Assembly (NCBI GenBank): GCA_003157745.1
Contig: PMKM01000175.1
Coordinates: 1-46,015 of the forward strand
DNA from: Bryobacterales bacterium
Lineage (GTDB): Bacteria > Acidobacteriota > Terriglobia > Bryobacterales > Bryobacteraceae
Direction: 5' to 3'
Length of the DNA stretch: 46,015 bases
Each line of letters starts with the position of its first letter. Positions within the stretch are counted from its first letter, which is position 1. This document shows positions 1 through 9,700 of the stretch, in pieces. A program made the position numbers and the translations under genes. A model generated the notes under the pieces. That model was not told the origin of the DNA. It searched no databases and worked only from the letters and a program-made list of their open reading frames with translations.

Positions 1-829
1 CCAAAAATCTGAGGAAACTCCTGCCGCCATACCTGTTGACAAAGACGGCGTTGATCTCCGGATTCAGTGGCTCACCGGAACCGTAGAAATGGTCTGGTTC
101 AGAGGGGTCGAGCGTCTGGTCCGGCCTCGACCAGCGCCCCGCAATCTCGAACCGATATCCCACTGCGGCGCCGCCCCACGTCGGGCTACCGTGTCCAGGG
201 CTGAGCCTCAACTGCGACCAGCCGCCATCTTTCAGCATGGCATCGAATGTCGCTCTGGCGTTTGGCCCGAGGCTTTCCCCAAGCATCGACGGGTCGTCCC
301 TGTTCAGGGCAAAAACAAGATGGTCCAGGATCGCGCGCGGCTCCGGCCGTTCGCAGATTCCGGTCATGCGTGGAGCCACGGTGCCACCCACGTAGGACGT
401 CAGACCAAGCGCGACCGCGAGGGCGCTGTCGAGCCTGGGATGGAGGGAGTCAAGTCGAGGGTCGTCAATCATCCTCCGTAGCCGTGGGAACGCCGCTGGC
501 CCCTTGATCTCGGCGTAGGCCAACAATAGCCAGCCCACGCCGATCCTGGGCCCCGCGTCGACCTTGCTCATCGAATCGAGCGCCCCGTCGACCGCGGGCA
601 ATGCGGCGTCGCCGAGGGCAACCAGCGATCTGGCCTCGTCCCTCTTCCCCTCGAAATCAGTGCCAAGCGAGCCACAGGTGAAGACGGGTGACGCGTGGCT
701 CGACTCGTGAGTCAGAGAGTACGCCAGATCGGTTGCCGACTGGGCTCCGCCACACACCGGGCTGGCGAAAAGCCATGAACCGAGGATCCACTTGGCGGTA
801 AGAACCCGTGCCAGTTTACGCGTTTCCAT
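1..829 (-). CDS. Secreted protein of unknown function, N-terminal part (runs off the window)
   Basis: The minus-strand frame is open from an ATG at 829 to the window edge (276 codons, no stop), so this is the N-terminal part of a longer gene. The start is preceded by an AGGAA ribosome site three bases away. Residues 1-29 look like a Sec signal peptide: positive N-terminus (METRK), hydrophobic core, then a small-residue cleavage region before AQSA. Residues about 55-150 are Ala/Leu-rich helices with the feel of HEAT-like repeats (VALGDAALPAVDGAL, then LAYAEIKGPAAFPRLRRMI). The part beyond is less regular, rich in Gly, Trp and Asp. I do not recognise a family. Codon use matches its neighbours (third positions mostly G or C), which supports a real gene. 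Probably an exported solenoid-type protein; the role is unknown. Confidence 0.75.
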   Translation of the reverse strand, partial: METRKLARVLTAKWILGSWLFASPVCGGAQSATDLAYSLTHESSHASPVFTCGSLGTDFEGKRDEARSLVALGDAALPAVDGALDSMSKVDAGPRIGVGWLLLAYAEIKGPAAFPRLRRMIDDPRLDSLHPRLDSALAVALGLTSYVGGTVAPRMTGICERPEPRAILDHLVFALNRDDPSMLGESLGPNARATFDAMLKDGGWSQLRLSPGHGSPTWGGAAVGYRFEIAGRWSRPDQTLDPSEPDHFYGSGEPLNPEINAVFVNRYGGRSFLRFL

Positions 830-1137
830 TTTCCTGCCCAAGTGCGAATGATAGCGCGATGCGCGCGGCGCTGGGCGCGGATTGCCGGCAATTTGGCGGG
901 CTTCTCCGTCACAGTAACTCGCTGCCGAATTCCTTGCGAATGGGGCGCGTTGGCCAGTGCTGCATATCGAGCAGCGGGGTTGCATCGAACCAGGTAAGCC
1001 TGAATCCCGAAATCAACTTCGGCGAAGGTGCGTTTCTACAGCCCAAGGCGGTGGGATAACAGGCCCTGTGTCATGGCACGGATTCAGCCCAATACTCTTC
1101 ACTTAGATGATCACTAGGATGGTATGGCGGCCGGAAA
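830..1137. other. Gene-free stretch upstream of the partial secreted gene
   Basis: I see no convincing coding frame on either strand. It must hold the promoter of the minus-strand gene starting at 829; a TATCAT-like box lies about 20 bases upstream of that ATG, without a clear -35. A small hairpin (CCGAA / TTCGG) sits near 1006-1021. Confidence 0.4.
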
Positions 1138-1274
1138 AGCCGAGATGACTCTCGGCTCTGCAGGCTTGACAGCCTGCGCCACGACTTAGGTGAACAGTAT
1201 TGTGATTTAGCGTGGCCGGCGCGCGGGGGCTAAAGCCCTCATGTTGCACGGCGGCGGCACGACTGAAGTCGTGC
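1138..1274. repeat. Cluster of four small palindromes (dispersed-repeat mosaic)
   Basis: Four short perfect hairpins follow one another. 1138-1157: AGCCGAGA / TCTCGGCT around a TGAC loop. 1160-1177: GCAGGCT / AGCCTGC, again around TGAC. 1227-1238: GGGCT / AGCCC around AA. 1257-1274: GCACGACT / AGTCGTGC around GA. The second hairpin belongs to a 51-bp element that recurs at 15909-15959. Such palindromes between genes resemble REP-type dispersed repeats; transposition by a REP-associated transposase is possible but none is in the window. Confidence 0.6.
1147..1197 (-). repeat. 51-bp dispersed repeat, copy 1
   Basis: Read on the minus strand this begins CTGTTCACCTAAGTCGTGG and matches 15909-15959 (plus strand) at 46 of 51 positions by eye. 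The five mismatches all lie in the central hairpin part. The match starts sharply at CTGTTCACC, which suggests a defined element end. Copies lie 14.8 kb apart in opposite orientation. Confidence 0.7.
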
Positions 1275-1319
1275 CCTGATACAAGGCGTGCTGACACGAG
1301 GCGTGGGACTTCGGAATTT

Positions 1320-1496
1320 AGCATCCGGCGGTGGGGCCTCCATAGGCGTCAGAGAACTGCAGGTCCGCCTATGCAATCGAATCAAAGGCTTGCGTGTAGT
1401 TCTCTGGAGAGCATCCGACGGTGGGGCGGCGAGGGCGAGAGAGAGCTACGACTTCGCCGATTCAACAGAATCAATGGCATGGTCGCAGCTCTCTCA
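1320..1496. ncRNA. Two tandem ~90-nt structured elements with covarying stems (candidate RNA or terminator repeats)
   Basis: Two units start with nearly the same 17 bases (AGCATCCGGCGGTGGGG at 1320 and AGCATCCGACGGTGGGG at 1410). Each then has a long stem at the same offset: 1350-1358 pairs with 1398-1406, and 1439-1447 pairs with 1487-1495, each enclosing a 39-nt loop with a shared GAATCAA-GGC core. The arms differ (CAGAGAACT/AGTTCTCTG against GAGAGAGCT/AGCTCTCTC), yet both pair perfectly: C-G became G-C and A-T became G-C. A third compensatory change lies further in (1361/1395 against 1450/1484). This conservation of pairing over sequence points to selection on an RNA or DNA hairpin. The pair lies just 3' of the minus-strand gene ending at 1503, so a role in its 3' end is possible. 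The transcribed strand is unknown. Confidence 0.5.
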
Positions 1497-1502
1497 AGAG
1501 GT

Positions 1503-3338
1503 TCAGCGTATCTCGAGAATGGTGTTGTTGGCGTAGAGCGGAAGGGCGTCGATGAGTAGGGTGGCGGGGCCGGGGGGCAGGCCGGCGGGCACGACCACAT
1601 TGAGCTGATAGAGGCCGGAGAAACCGGGGGCGAGACCGGCGAAGAGCACCTGGGCGGGGACGCCGCCGATGGTGACACGCGGGGTGGTCTGACAAACCAG
1701 GGGTGGGGCGGACGGGGCGGGGGCGCCATCGGCGGGCGGCGCGGAGACGGGGCCCAGACCGGTCGCGAAGATGTCGAGCGGCTCGCCCGCGTCGGCAGGC
1801 GCGGTGACACTCACGGGTTGTCCGTTCAGATGAACGGCTGCCGCATTGCCGGCGGCATCGATCTGAAATACGCCTGGGGACTGGGGCGCCACGGGCACAT
1901 CAGCTAGCGCGGACACACCGCCAGCGGTCGAAAGAACCATGGTGGCGGTGGTCTGCGATTCCAATTCCCAAGGGACAAAGAAGTTGAGTTGGCCGGGCGT
2001 GGCGGCGAACAGTGGGGCAGTTACGCCGTCGATCGAGAGGGTGGCGCCGCCTAGCGGCGTGAGTTGGGGAAGACCGGGCGCGAGCGCGGTTTGCGCGGCG
2101 AGATTCAGACCAAAGATACTGGCGATGGAGCCGGGGGCGAGCGGCATTCCGGCAACGAAACTGGCGGCACTAACGGGGCCGACGGCGCTCATGACCGGTT
2201 GGCCGTTCGCGGGATCGACGACCGTGCCGGTGGCGATGGCGGCGGGCGCGCCCGCGCTGAGAAATACTAGCGACTCGGGGCCGGATTGGGTTGGCGTCCA
2301 GACACCTGCATATCTGCCATTGCCGGTATCGGAAAGAGTCACGGGCGGCTCGCCGGTCGTGAAGCTCACCTCGACCGAGGTGCCCGCAACCGGCGCGCCA
2401 GTGGAATTGAGGGTGGAAGCCTCGATAAGAACCGGCACACCGAGTTGTGCCACGAAGTCTCCGGCGGGTTGAACGGGCTGCAGGATGGCGCCGGTGGCGA
2501 CAGGGGTCGTGCCGGAAGTGAGCACGAGCGTGACGGGGATGATGGCGTCAGGGTTCGAGGTCCCTGAAGCGGTGATGGCAATCTGCCCGGTGTAGACGCC
2601 TGGTGGGAGGCCTGCGAGGTTAGCGGTTACGATCACGCTTGCGTTGGCGCTGCCGGATGCGGGGGATGCCGATAGCCAGGTGCCGCCGGAATCGGCAATG
2701 GCTCCGGCGGTCCACGAGAATGGAGCGCCATTCGATACCAGGCCCACTACCTCCCTCAGCGTCCCGCCCGCAGTGGGATTCGCCGGACTTGATAACAGCA
2801 GGCTGCCGGGCGATGCGGACAGCGTGCCGGGCGCGGAGGGCTTGCCCAAGTCAAACACGAAGGGCGTCAGCAGCGTATTGCGGGCCGCTGTGCTCTGCGC
2901 CGCGATATATCCGACATAGACGCCCGGTTGCAGGCCGAAGGAATTCGCCGCCGCGAAGATGCTGGACGGCGTGACGCCACTGACGGTGCCGGCCATCAGT
3001 CGGTTGGCGCCGGTGAGCGACAGCCAGCTTTGGCCCGCGGCAAGCACCGCGTTGGCGCTGAATGGCACCGCGGCTCCCGTGGTTGTGGCCAGCGGCAGCT
3101 CTAGCGGGAGCAGTAACGGGATCCCGCCGGTCGTCGTACCGCGGAATTCGAGCAGCGGAGCCGTCGAGATCAAATCGGGCAGTGCGGAGAGATTGAAGAC
3201 TACGGCGACGGTGGAGTCGGGAACACCGGGACTGCTGAAGGTCACGGTGCCGAGATACTGGCCGGCGGAAAGACCGGCCGGGTTCCACTGAATGGTGGGC
3301 GTGGACGGCGCGGGCCCGGATGCAGGGGAAACGGTGAG
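1503..3338 (-). pseudogene. C-terminal part of the giant secreted protein, downstream of an in-frame TAG (BACON-like domains + TIGR03437)
   Basis: This stretch is in the same frame as the gene at 3339-6335 and continues it directly after one TAG codon. The first residues after the stop (LTVSPASG) are the standard continuation of a BACON-like/Ig strand that normally begins with Trp. Further similar domains follow, for example one with TWLSASPASGSANASV. The last ~230 residues match the Solibacter-type C-terminal domain TIGR03437: SAASFVAGMPLAPGSIASIF, then TPGQLNFFVPWE, then GLGPVS, then AGLAPGFSGLYQLNVVVP. It ends at a stop at 1503. A downstream GTG at 3245 could in theory restart translation, but it would have no signal peptide and would start inside a domain. 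I read it as the severed half of one protein, unless the TAG is a sequence error or is read through. Confidence 0.8.
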
Positions 3339-3341
3339 CTA
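3339..3341 (-). other. In-frame TAG, probably from a Trp (TGG) codon
   Basis: The plus strand reads CTA here. A single base change (T to C at 3340) would give CCA, that is TGG on the coding strand, and would join the two frames into one protein of about 1,610 residues. The preceding homologous domain in the same protein has SPWLS at the equivalent place. Confidence 0.75.
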
Positions 3342-6335
3342 GGGGGCGTTGGTGGTGGCGGTCCAGGAGAGAGCGCCGGAACCCACGTTGGTGACGGTGA
3401 TCGAGCGAGCGAGCGGGGTCGACGAGGGCGCCATGGCGTTCACGACGAATGCGGCTGGCGCGGCGGAAAGCTGGGCGGGCGCGGGCGCTTTCACTATCAG
3501 AGCAAGGGCCACAGTCCGTTGCTGGCCGCCGGAAGTGACGAGAATCGTACTGGCGTAGGTGCCGGCGGCGAGGCCGGTCGCGTCCACGGTTACGGAAACC
3601 GCAGCGGGCGTGGAACCCGCGACCTTCGATATAGACAACCAGGGACTGGCGCTATCGACCGATGCCGTCCACTGGAGGCGGCCGGCGCCGGTATTGGCCA
3701 CGGCAATGGTGGTCGGCGCGGGATTGGGCCCATTCCGCACCACGGCAAAGGTCAGGACGGGCGGCAGAACGGACAACTGGGGTGCGGTCGAAGCGGCTTG
3801 TCCCACGGTCTGCGTCAATACGGCGGAGGCACTCGCGGTCAAGTTGCCCGAATACGCCGCCACAATGGAATGGCTGCCCAGGCTGAGAGTGGAGGTGGTG
3901 AAGCTCGCCACGCCAGAGACGAGATTGGTGGCGGAGAGCGTGGCGGCGCCATCGAAAAACGTCACGGTGCCGGCGGGAATCCCGGCGGGCGCGATCACCA
4001 CGGCGGTAAACGTGACGGACTGGCCGGCGGCGCTCGGATTGGCAGAGGAAAACATGGCAGTCACGGTGGTGGCCGGTCCCACGGTTTGGGTGATGGGCCC
4101 GGACATGCTGGCCGCAAAACTGCCGCTGCCGGCATAGGTCGCTGTGATCGAATGGGCGCCCTGGGCCAGCGCCGAGGTCGTGTAGGTGGCGACACCGAAG
4201 AAGAGGCCGACGGTAGAGAGGGTCGTCGAACCATCCGAGAAAGTAACCGCGCCTGTTGGGGTCCCGCCGGGCGAGGTCACGGATGCCGTGAAGGTCACAG
4301 GCTGGCCAGCCGCGCTTGGATTGGCCGAGGAAGAGAGCGTGGTGGTGGTGGTTGTCTGGCCCACGCTCTGGAAGAGGACCGCAGATGTGCTGGCCGCGAA
4401 GGCGCCGGTGCCGCCAAAGCGCGCGGTGATCGAATGGACGCCGCCGGCCAGGCCAGAGGTCGTGAAGGTTGCCGCACCGGAGAAGAGGGCGCCAGTGAAG
4501 AGGGTCGTCGAGCCATCCATGAAGGTCACGGTGCCCGCCGGAACCCCGCCCGAGCTAGTCACGAAGGCGGTAAACGTTACCGCCTGATCGATGGCGCTCG
4601 GATTGGCGGAGGAAACGAGCGCGGTCGTGGTAGCCGTGACGCCGACGCTTTGGGTGAGAGGGGTCGGCGTGCTGCTGGCCGCGAAGGTGCCGGTGCCGCT
4701 GTAGCTCGCGGTGATCGAATGGCTGCCGACGCTGAGAGTGGAGGTGGTATAAGTCGCCACGCCGGCGACGAGGTTCACAGTGGCGAGCGTCGCCGCGCCA
4801 TCGAGGAACGTCACGGTGCCGGTTGGAGTCCCGGCCGACGAGGTTACCGATGCGGTGAAGGTCACGGATTGGCCAGCGGCGCTGGGATTGGCCGAAGAGA
4901 TCAGCGTCGTTGTTGTGGTGGTGACGCCGACTGCCTGAGTCAGCATGGCCGAGGCGCTGGCCGCGAAGTTGGTGTCGCCGCCATAATTCGCGGTGATCGA
5001 GTGGCTGGCGGGCGACAGCGATGAAGTGGTGAAACTGGCGATGCCGGAGACGAGGCTGATGGAACCGAGGGTCGTCGTTCCGTCCTTGAATGCGACCGTG
5101 CCGGTCGGGGTGCCGAAGGAGCCGCTGACGAATGCCGTGAAGGTCACCGGCTCCCCAACCGCGCTGGGATTCGCGGAGGAGATCAGGGCGGTGTAGGTGG
5201 CGTCCAGGCCGACGGTTTGGGTAAGTGGCGCGGAGGTGCACGTGCTTCCGGAGAAAACGCCGTCGCCGTTCCAGACCGCGGTGATCGAATGGGCGCCGAA
5301 GCCCAGGGACGCGGTGGTGAGGGTGGCCGCACCGGAGACCAGGCCCACAGTGCCCAGCATGGTGGTGCCGTCCTTGAACGTGAGCGTACCGGTCGGCGTG
5401 CCCAACGGGGACGTGACAGTTGCCGTGAAGGTTACCGCGGTGTCGAGCGGGCTCGGATTGAGGGAAGAGACGAGCGTGGCGGCCGGAGGTGACGCAAGGT
5501 ATTCCCGCACCACGCCAGTTCCTGAATTGGGATCGGCGACGAAGACATTGCCCAGGAGATCGACCGCGATGCCGAGGGGCTCGTTTAGCCCGGTTGCGAC
5601 GGGTGTCGCGGTGGTATAGCCGCTTGCCGCCGTGAGTTTGTACACCGCTTGCAGGGCGAGATCGGTGTAATAGACGTTGCCTGCGACATCAACCGCGATG
5701 CCATAGGGTTGAACGATACTCTGAGACCCAGGGGCCAGTCGATGGCTCTGGACATAGCCGTCGCCCGGCTGGAATTCAAACACGCCCAAGCCCTGATCCG
5801 TGACAAACAGATTGCCGCTTCCATCCACAGCCACGCCCGAGGCCGCCGGGAACCCGCCTGCGACCGGGTTCTTCACAGAGCTCGTGGTCACCCCCAGTTC
5901 AAACACCCGGCTGGTGCCATTGTCGACTACGAAGAGATTGTCGCGGCCATCCCAGGCCACGCCGGTGGGAATAGAGAAGGTCGTGTTCAGCGGCGCGAAG
6001 TTGGTGTAACCGGACGAAGCCAGGAGCATATCAAGATGGCCGTTGCCGATATCGGTGACATACAGGTTGCCAGTGGCGTCGAGCGCCAGGGCATTGGGGT
6101 TAGTGAACGAGCCGCCAAGTGGGAGCACGCAACCGGAGGTGACGCAGCCGGGTGGGACAACTTTCACCCGACCGTTGCCCGTATCGGCGACGAACACATT
6201 GCCGCTGCGATCGACGGCCACTCCCTGGGGAGCGTTGAAACCGCCGCCGATCGGGGTTTGGGCGGCGGCTGGGGTAAACCCAACAGCGCAGAGGATGGGG
6301 ATGAGGGTGGAGATAAGGCTTGTTGCGTGTCTCAT
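3339..6335 (-). CDS. Secreted NHL-propeller / Ig-like repeat protein, N-terminal part of an interrupted gene
   Basis: Encodes 998 residues as it stands. The start at 6335 (MRHATSLIS) is chosen because it begins a good Sec signal peptide ending AAAQ; a frame start at 6407 would put 24 unrelated residues in front. Residues about 30-300 hold six NHL repeats of the type GVAVDRSGNVFVADTGNGRV, enough for one six-bladed propeller. Then come six Ig-like repeats of 94-96 residues (SSANPSAAGQ...VTFTA...GTVTF.DG...HSITA.Y.G). Two BACON-like domains follow, the second cut by the TAG at 3339. The DNA period of the Ig units varies (282 to 288 bp between equivalent points), unlike the neighbouring gene. NHL and Ig domains of this kind mediate protein or glycan contact outside the cell. 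No catalytic motif is seen. The truncated product would still be exported but lacks its C-terminal domain. Confidence 0.8.
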   Translation of the reverse strand: MRHATSLISTLIPILCAVGFTPAAAQTPIGGGFNAPQGVAVDRSGNVFVADTGNGRVKVVPPGCVTSGCVLPLGGSFTNPNALALDATGNLYVTDIGNGHLDMLLASSGYTNFAPLNTTFSIPTGVAWDGRDNLFVVDNGTSRVFELGVTTSSVKNPVAGGFPAASGVAVDGSGNLFVTDQGLGVFEFQPGDGYVQSHRLAPGSQSIVQPYGIAVDVAGNVYYTDLALQAVYKLTAASGYTTATPVATGLNEPLGIAVDLLGNVFVADPNSGTGVVREYLASPPAATLVSSLNPSPLDTAVTFTATVTSPLGTPTGTLTFKDGTTMLGTVGLVSGAATLTTASLGFGAHSITAVWNGDGVFSGSTCTSAPLTQTVGLDATYTALISSANPSAVGEPVTFTAFVSGSFGTPTGTVAFKDGTTTLGSISLVSGIASFTTSSLSPASHSITANYGGDTNFAASASAMLTQAVGVTTTTTTLISSANPSAAGQSVTFTASVTSSAGTPTGTVTFLDGAATLATVNLVAGVATYTTSTLSVGSHSITASYSGTGTFAASSTPTPLTQSVGVTATTTALVSSANPSAIDQAVTFTAFVTSSGGVPAGTVTFMDGSTTLFTGALFSGAATFTTSGLAGGVHSITARFGGTGAFAASTSAVLFQSVGQTTTTTTLSSSANPSAAGQPVTFTASVTSPGGTPTGAVTFSDGSTTLSTVGLFFGVATYTTSALAQGAHSITATYAGSGSFAASMSGPITQTVGPATTVTAMFSSANPSAAGQSVTFTAVVIAPAGIPAGTVTFFDGAATLSATNLVSGVASFTTSTLSLGSHSIVAAYSGNLTASASAVLTQTVGQAASTAPQLSVLPPVLTFAVVRNGPNPAPTTIAVANTGAGRLQWTASVDSASPWLSISKVAGSTPAAVSVTVDATGLAAGTYASTILVTSGGQQRTVALALIVKAPAPAQLSAAPAAFVVNAMAPSSTPLARSITVTNVGSGALSWTATTNAP

Positions 6336-6731
6336 GAAGTTATGGCGACGGAGCGGCACGTCGCCCGGGGCGAGGGTTTTCGCCGGCTCAAAAGCTATAC
6401 CGGGCAAGGGGACGTGCCGGCAGACTCATCGGCGCTCCTGCTCGCGATGCGGCGATCGGAGCCGGCGGGGGACCGGAATGCAAACCAGCCGTCCGCGGCA
6501 TAGTATGAAAGCACGTGGCCGGTGCTGGGAGAGGCAACAAAGACATTATCGTATGCATCTGCCGCCGATACGTGCCGATTGTCGCAGATAGGTGGATATT
6601 ACACAACCGCGGTGGAGCTGTCTGTCGCGGACATTCAAAACCAGTGACAGGCGTTTCCATTTGCCTGCGCCGGTGCAAATGGTGGCGCCCAGATCATCCG
6701 CGACATCCGACTTGGCGCTTGGCGCGCCATA
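6336..6731. other. Intergenic region upstream of the interrupted giant gene
   Basis: No coding frame is convincing. On the minus strand this is the leader and promoter region of the gene starting at 6335. One hairpin is visible around 6646-6672 (CAGGC / GCCTG arms around an A-rich loop), but I cannot assign it to a known riboswitch class. Confidence 0.35.
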
Positions 6732-6782
6732 CCGCTCCCGATGGCGGCGACTCCATTCCGGAGCGCGCGCCATCGGGAGCGG
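6732..6782 (-). terminator. 15-bp perfect inverted repeat just after the CBM2-type giant gene
   Basis: CCGCTCCCGATGGCG at 6732-6746 pairs perfectly with 6768-6782 across a 21-nt loop. It lies 10 bases beyond the stop codon at 6793-6795 on the minus strand. There is no T-run, so this is either a terminator or mRNA-stabilising hairpin, or a dispersed palindrome. Confidence 0.5.
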
Positions 6783-6792
6783 CGACTTAGTA

Positions 6793-9700
6793 TCACTTAC
6801 ACAGCGTGCCGTTGAGGGAAAACGCCGTGGGAGCGGTATTGGTGCCGCTGTAACTGGCGTTGAACCCGATCCCAGTGAGGGTGGCACCAGCCGCGATAGC
6901 AGCGTTATAACTCTGGTTGGTCAGCTTCGCGTTGGCGCCAGTCTGCGAATAAGTGGAATTCCAGGACTGGGTAATCTTCTGATTGCCAGCCCAGGTCCAG
7001 GTGAGACTCCACCCGTTCACTGCCGCGGTTCCCGTGTTCTGGATGGTGATGGCGGTACCGAAACCGCCAGTCCACTGGTTGGTTAGTCCATAGGTCACAT
7101 GGCATGCGGCGCCGGTGATGCTCTGGGTCAAGACAGCAGACGTGCTGGTGAGATAGTTACCGTCGCCGCTATAGATCGCTTTGATCGAATGGGCACCAAC
7201 CGACAAGGTAGATAGCGACAGCGCCGCCTTGCCGCCGCTGAGTGTCACTGTGCCGAGCACGGCGGTTCCATCCAGGAACTCGACGCTACCGGTTGCCGCA
7301 GTTGGCGAGACGGAAGCGGTGAAGGTCACGCTCGATCCGCTGGCCTGCGGGTTCTTCGAGGAGGCGAGCGCCACGGTGGTGGCGGCCTTGTTGACGGTCT
7401 GAGCGAGGGCGGTGGAAGTGCTGGCGGCATCGCTCGAGTCGCCGCTGTAGGCGGCCGTGATGGAATGCGATCCGGCCGCGAGGGTGGACAAAGACAGGGC
7501 GGCCGAGCCACCGCTAATCGCTACCGTGCCGAGCGAATTCGAGCCGTCCAGGAATTGAACGCTGCCCGTCGCGGTGCTTGGCGTCACCTTCGCGGAGAGG
7601 GTGACGGATTGCCCGAAGGTCGACGGATTCAGGGAGGAAGTGAGCGCCAGACTGGAAGCTATCTTGCCGACAGTCTCCGTCAACACGGCCGATGTGCCGA
7701 CCGCATCATTGGCATCGCCGCTGTAAACCGCGGTGATGGAATGCGTGCCTACTGCCAAGGTGGTCAGCGACAGACTGGCGGCGCCGCCACTGATCGTCAC
7801 TGTGCCGAGCGAAGTGGATCCATCCAGGAATTGGACGGTGCCGGTGGCTGTGGTCGGCGTGACCGCTGCGGCGAATGTGACACTATGACCGATCGTCGAC
7901 GGATTCGCCGAAGAAGTGAGAGCCACGCTGGATGCCACCTTATTCACGGTTTGCGCCACGACCGTCGAAGTGGCGGTCGCGTCGTTGGCATCGCCGCTGT
8001 AAACCGCGGTGATGGAATGCGTGCCCACCGACAGCGTCGTCAACGACAGAGCTGCCGCGCCGCCAGTGATCGTCACTGTGCCGAGCGAGGCAGATCCATC
8101 CAAAAATTGAATCGTGCCGGTGGCTGTGGTGGGCGCAACCGTTGCGGAGAGCGTAACGGATTGCCCACTGGTCGAAGGATTCGGCGACGTGGTCAGCGCC
8201 ACGCCCGATGCCACCTTATTCACGGTCTGCGAAACGATGGCCGACGTGCTGGTTGCGTCGTTGGCATCGCCGCTGTATACCGACGTAATCGAATGCGTAC
8301 CGACGGCTAACGTCGTCAGCGACAAGGTCGCAGAACCACTGGCGACGGTTGCCGTGCCGAGCGATGTGGATCCGTCCAGGAATTGAATGGTGCCGGTGGC
8401 TGAGGTTGGCGAGACCGTTGCCGATAGCGTAGCGGATTGACCATATGTCGAGGGATTCACCGAGGAAGCGAGCGTCACACTCGATACGGTCTTATTGACG
8501 GTCTGAGATAGCGCCGCCGACGTGCTGGTGGCGTCGTTGGTATCGCCGCTGTATACGGCCGTGATCGAATGCGCCCCCACTGCTAACGTCATCAGCGATA
8601 AGGCTGCCGCGCCGCCGCTGATGGTCACCGTGCCGAGCGAGGTGGATCCATCCAGGAACTGAACGGTGCCGGTGGCAGCACTTGGAGTAACCGTTGCCGA
8701 CAGAGTTACGGATTGCCCGCTGGTCGAAGGATTCGGCGACGTGGTCAGCGCCATGATCGACACAATCTTATTGACCGTCTGCGGCAGGACCGCCGATGTG
8801 CTGGCGGCGTCGTTGGTATCGCCGCTGTAGACGGCGGTAATCGAATGCGCACCCACCGCTAAGGTCGTTAGCGATAAGGTGGCAGAACCGCCGCCGATCG
8901 TGACTGTGCCGAGTGAGGCAGATCCATCCAGGAACTGAACCGTGCCCGTCGCCGTGGTTGGCGTGAGCGACGCCGAGAGAGAGACGGACTGTGCGAAGGT
9001 CGAAGGACTTGGCGATGAGGTCAGCGCCACACTCGATACGATCTTATTGACAGTTTGAGACAGGACCGCCGAGGTGCTGGCGGCGTTGTAAGCATCGCCG
9101 CTGTAAACGGCCGTAATCGAATGCATGCCGAGGGACAAACCGGACAGCGTCAACGTGGCCGAACCGGCGCTAACGGTCGCAGTGCCCAACGTTGTGGCGC
9201 CATCGAGGAACTGCAAGGTGCCAGTGGCCGACGCCGGCGTCACGGTGGCGGTCAGAATAACGCTGTCACCGGGCGCCGAAGGATTCGGGCTGGCGCTGAG
9301 GGCGGTCGTGGTTGGAGTCGCCTGTACGGTCTGGATCAGAACCGTCGAGCCCGGCAACACATTTGCGTCACCGGCCCAGGAGCCGGTCACGGTATGAGCA
9401 CCAGCCGAGAAGTTGGTGCCAGTGACCGTCGTCTGGCCGATGCTAAAGGATTCGGTCATGGGGATGGGCGGGTTCTCGATGGTCAGGCTGGGGAATGCTT
9501 GGCTGTCGACTGGACTCATCGTGAGGGTAAACGTCACAAGCTGGCCGTGAATCGAGGGATTCAGAGAAGAAGTAAGCGTGAGCGACGGCGTGGCCTGGGC
9601 TACGTTCTGCGTGTACGGGGCGGAGTTACCGGGCGGGTTGTTGCCATCGCCGGAATACGCGGCCGCGACGGTGTGGCTGCCTGCGGTAAGAGTCGAAACC

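Noticed and set aside
3339-3341. Programmed stop read-through or Pyl/Sec-type recoding
   Set aside because: No recoding hairpin or supporting genes seen; a point mutation or sequence error is simpler. Kept only as an alternative in the finding.
3519-5024. Long plus-strand open frames opposite the Ig-repeat genes
   Set aside because: They are antisense to clear Ig/NHL proteins and have repetitive Gly/Arg-rich translations. The periodic GC-rich repeats keep the opposite strand open.
6601-6720. Riboswitch (c-di-GMP type) upstream of the gene at 6335
   Set aside because: A hairpin with A-rich loop is present, but the conserved core of known c-di-GMP aptamers could not be found.
7130-9337. Regular repeats as a CRISPR array
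   Set aside because: The 276-bp period is coding (92 residues per unit, no indels) and the repeats are continuous without unique spacers.
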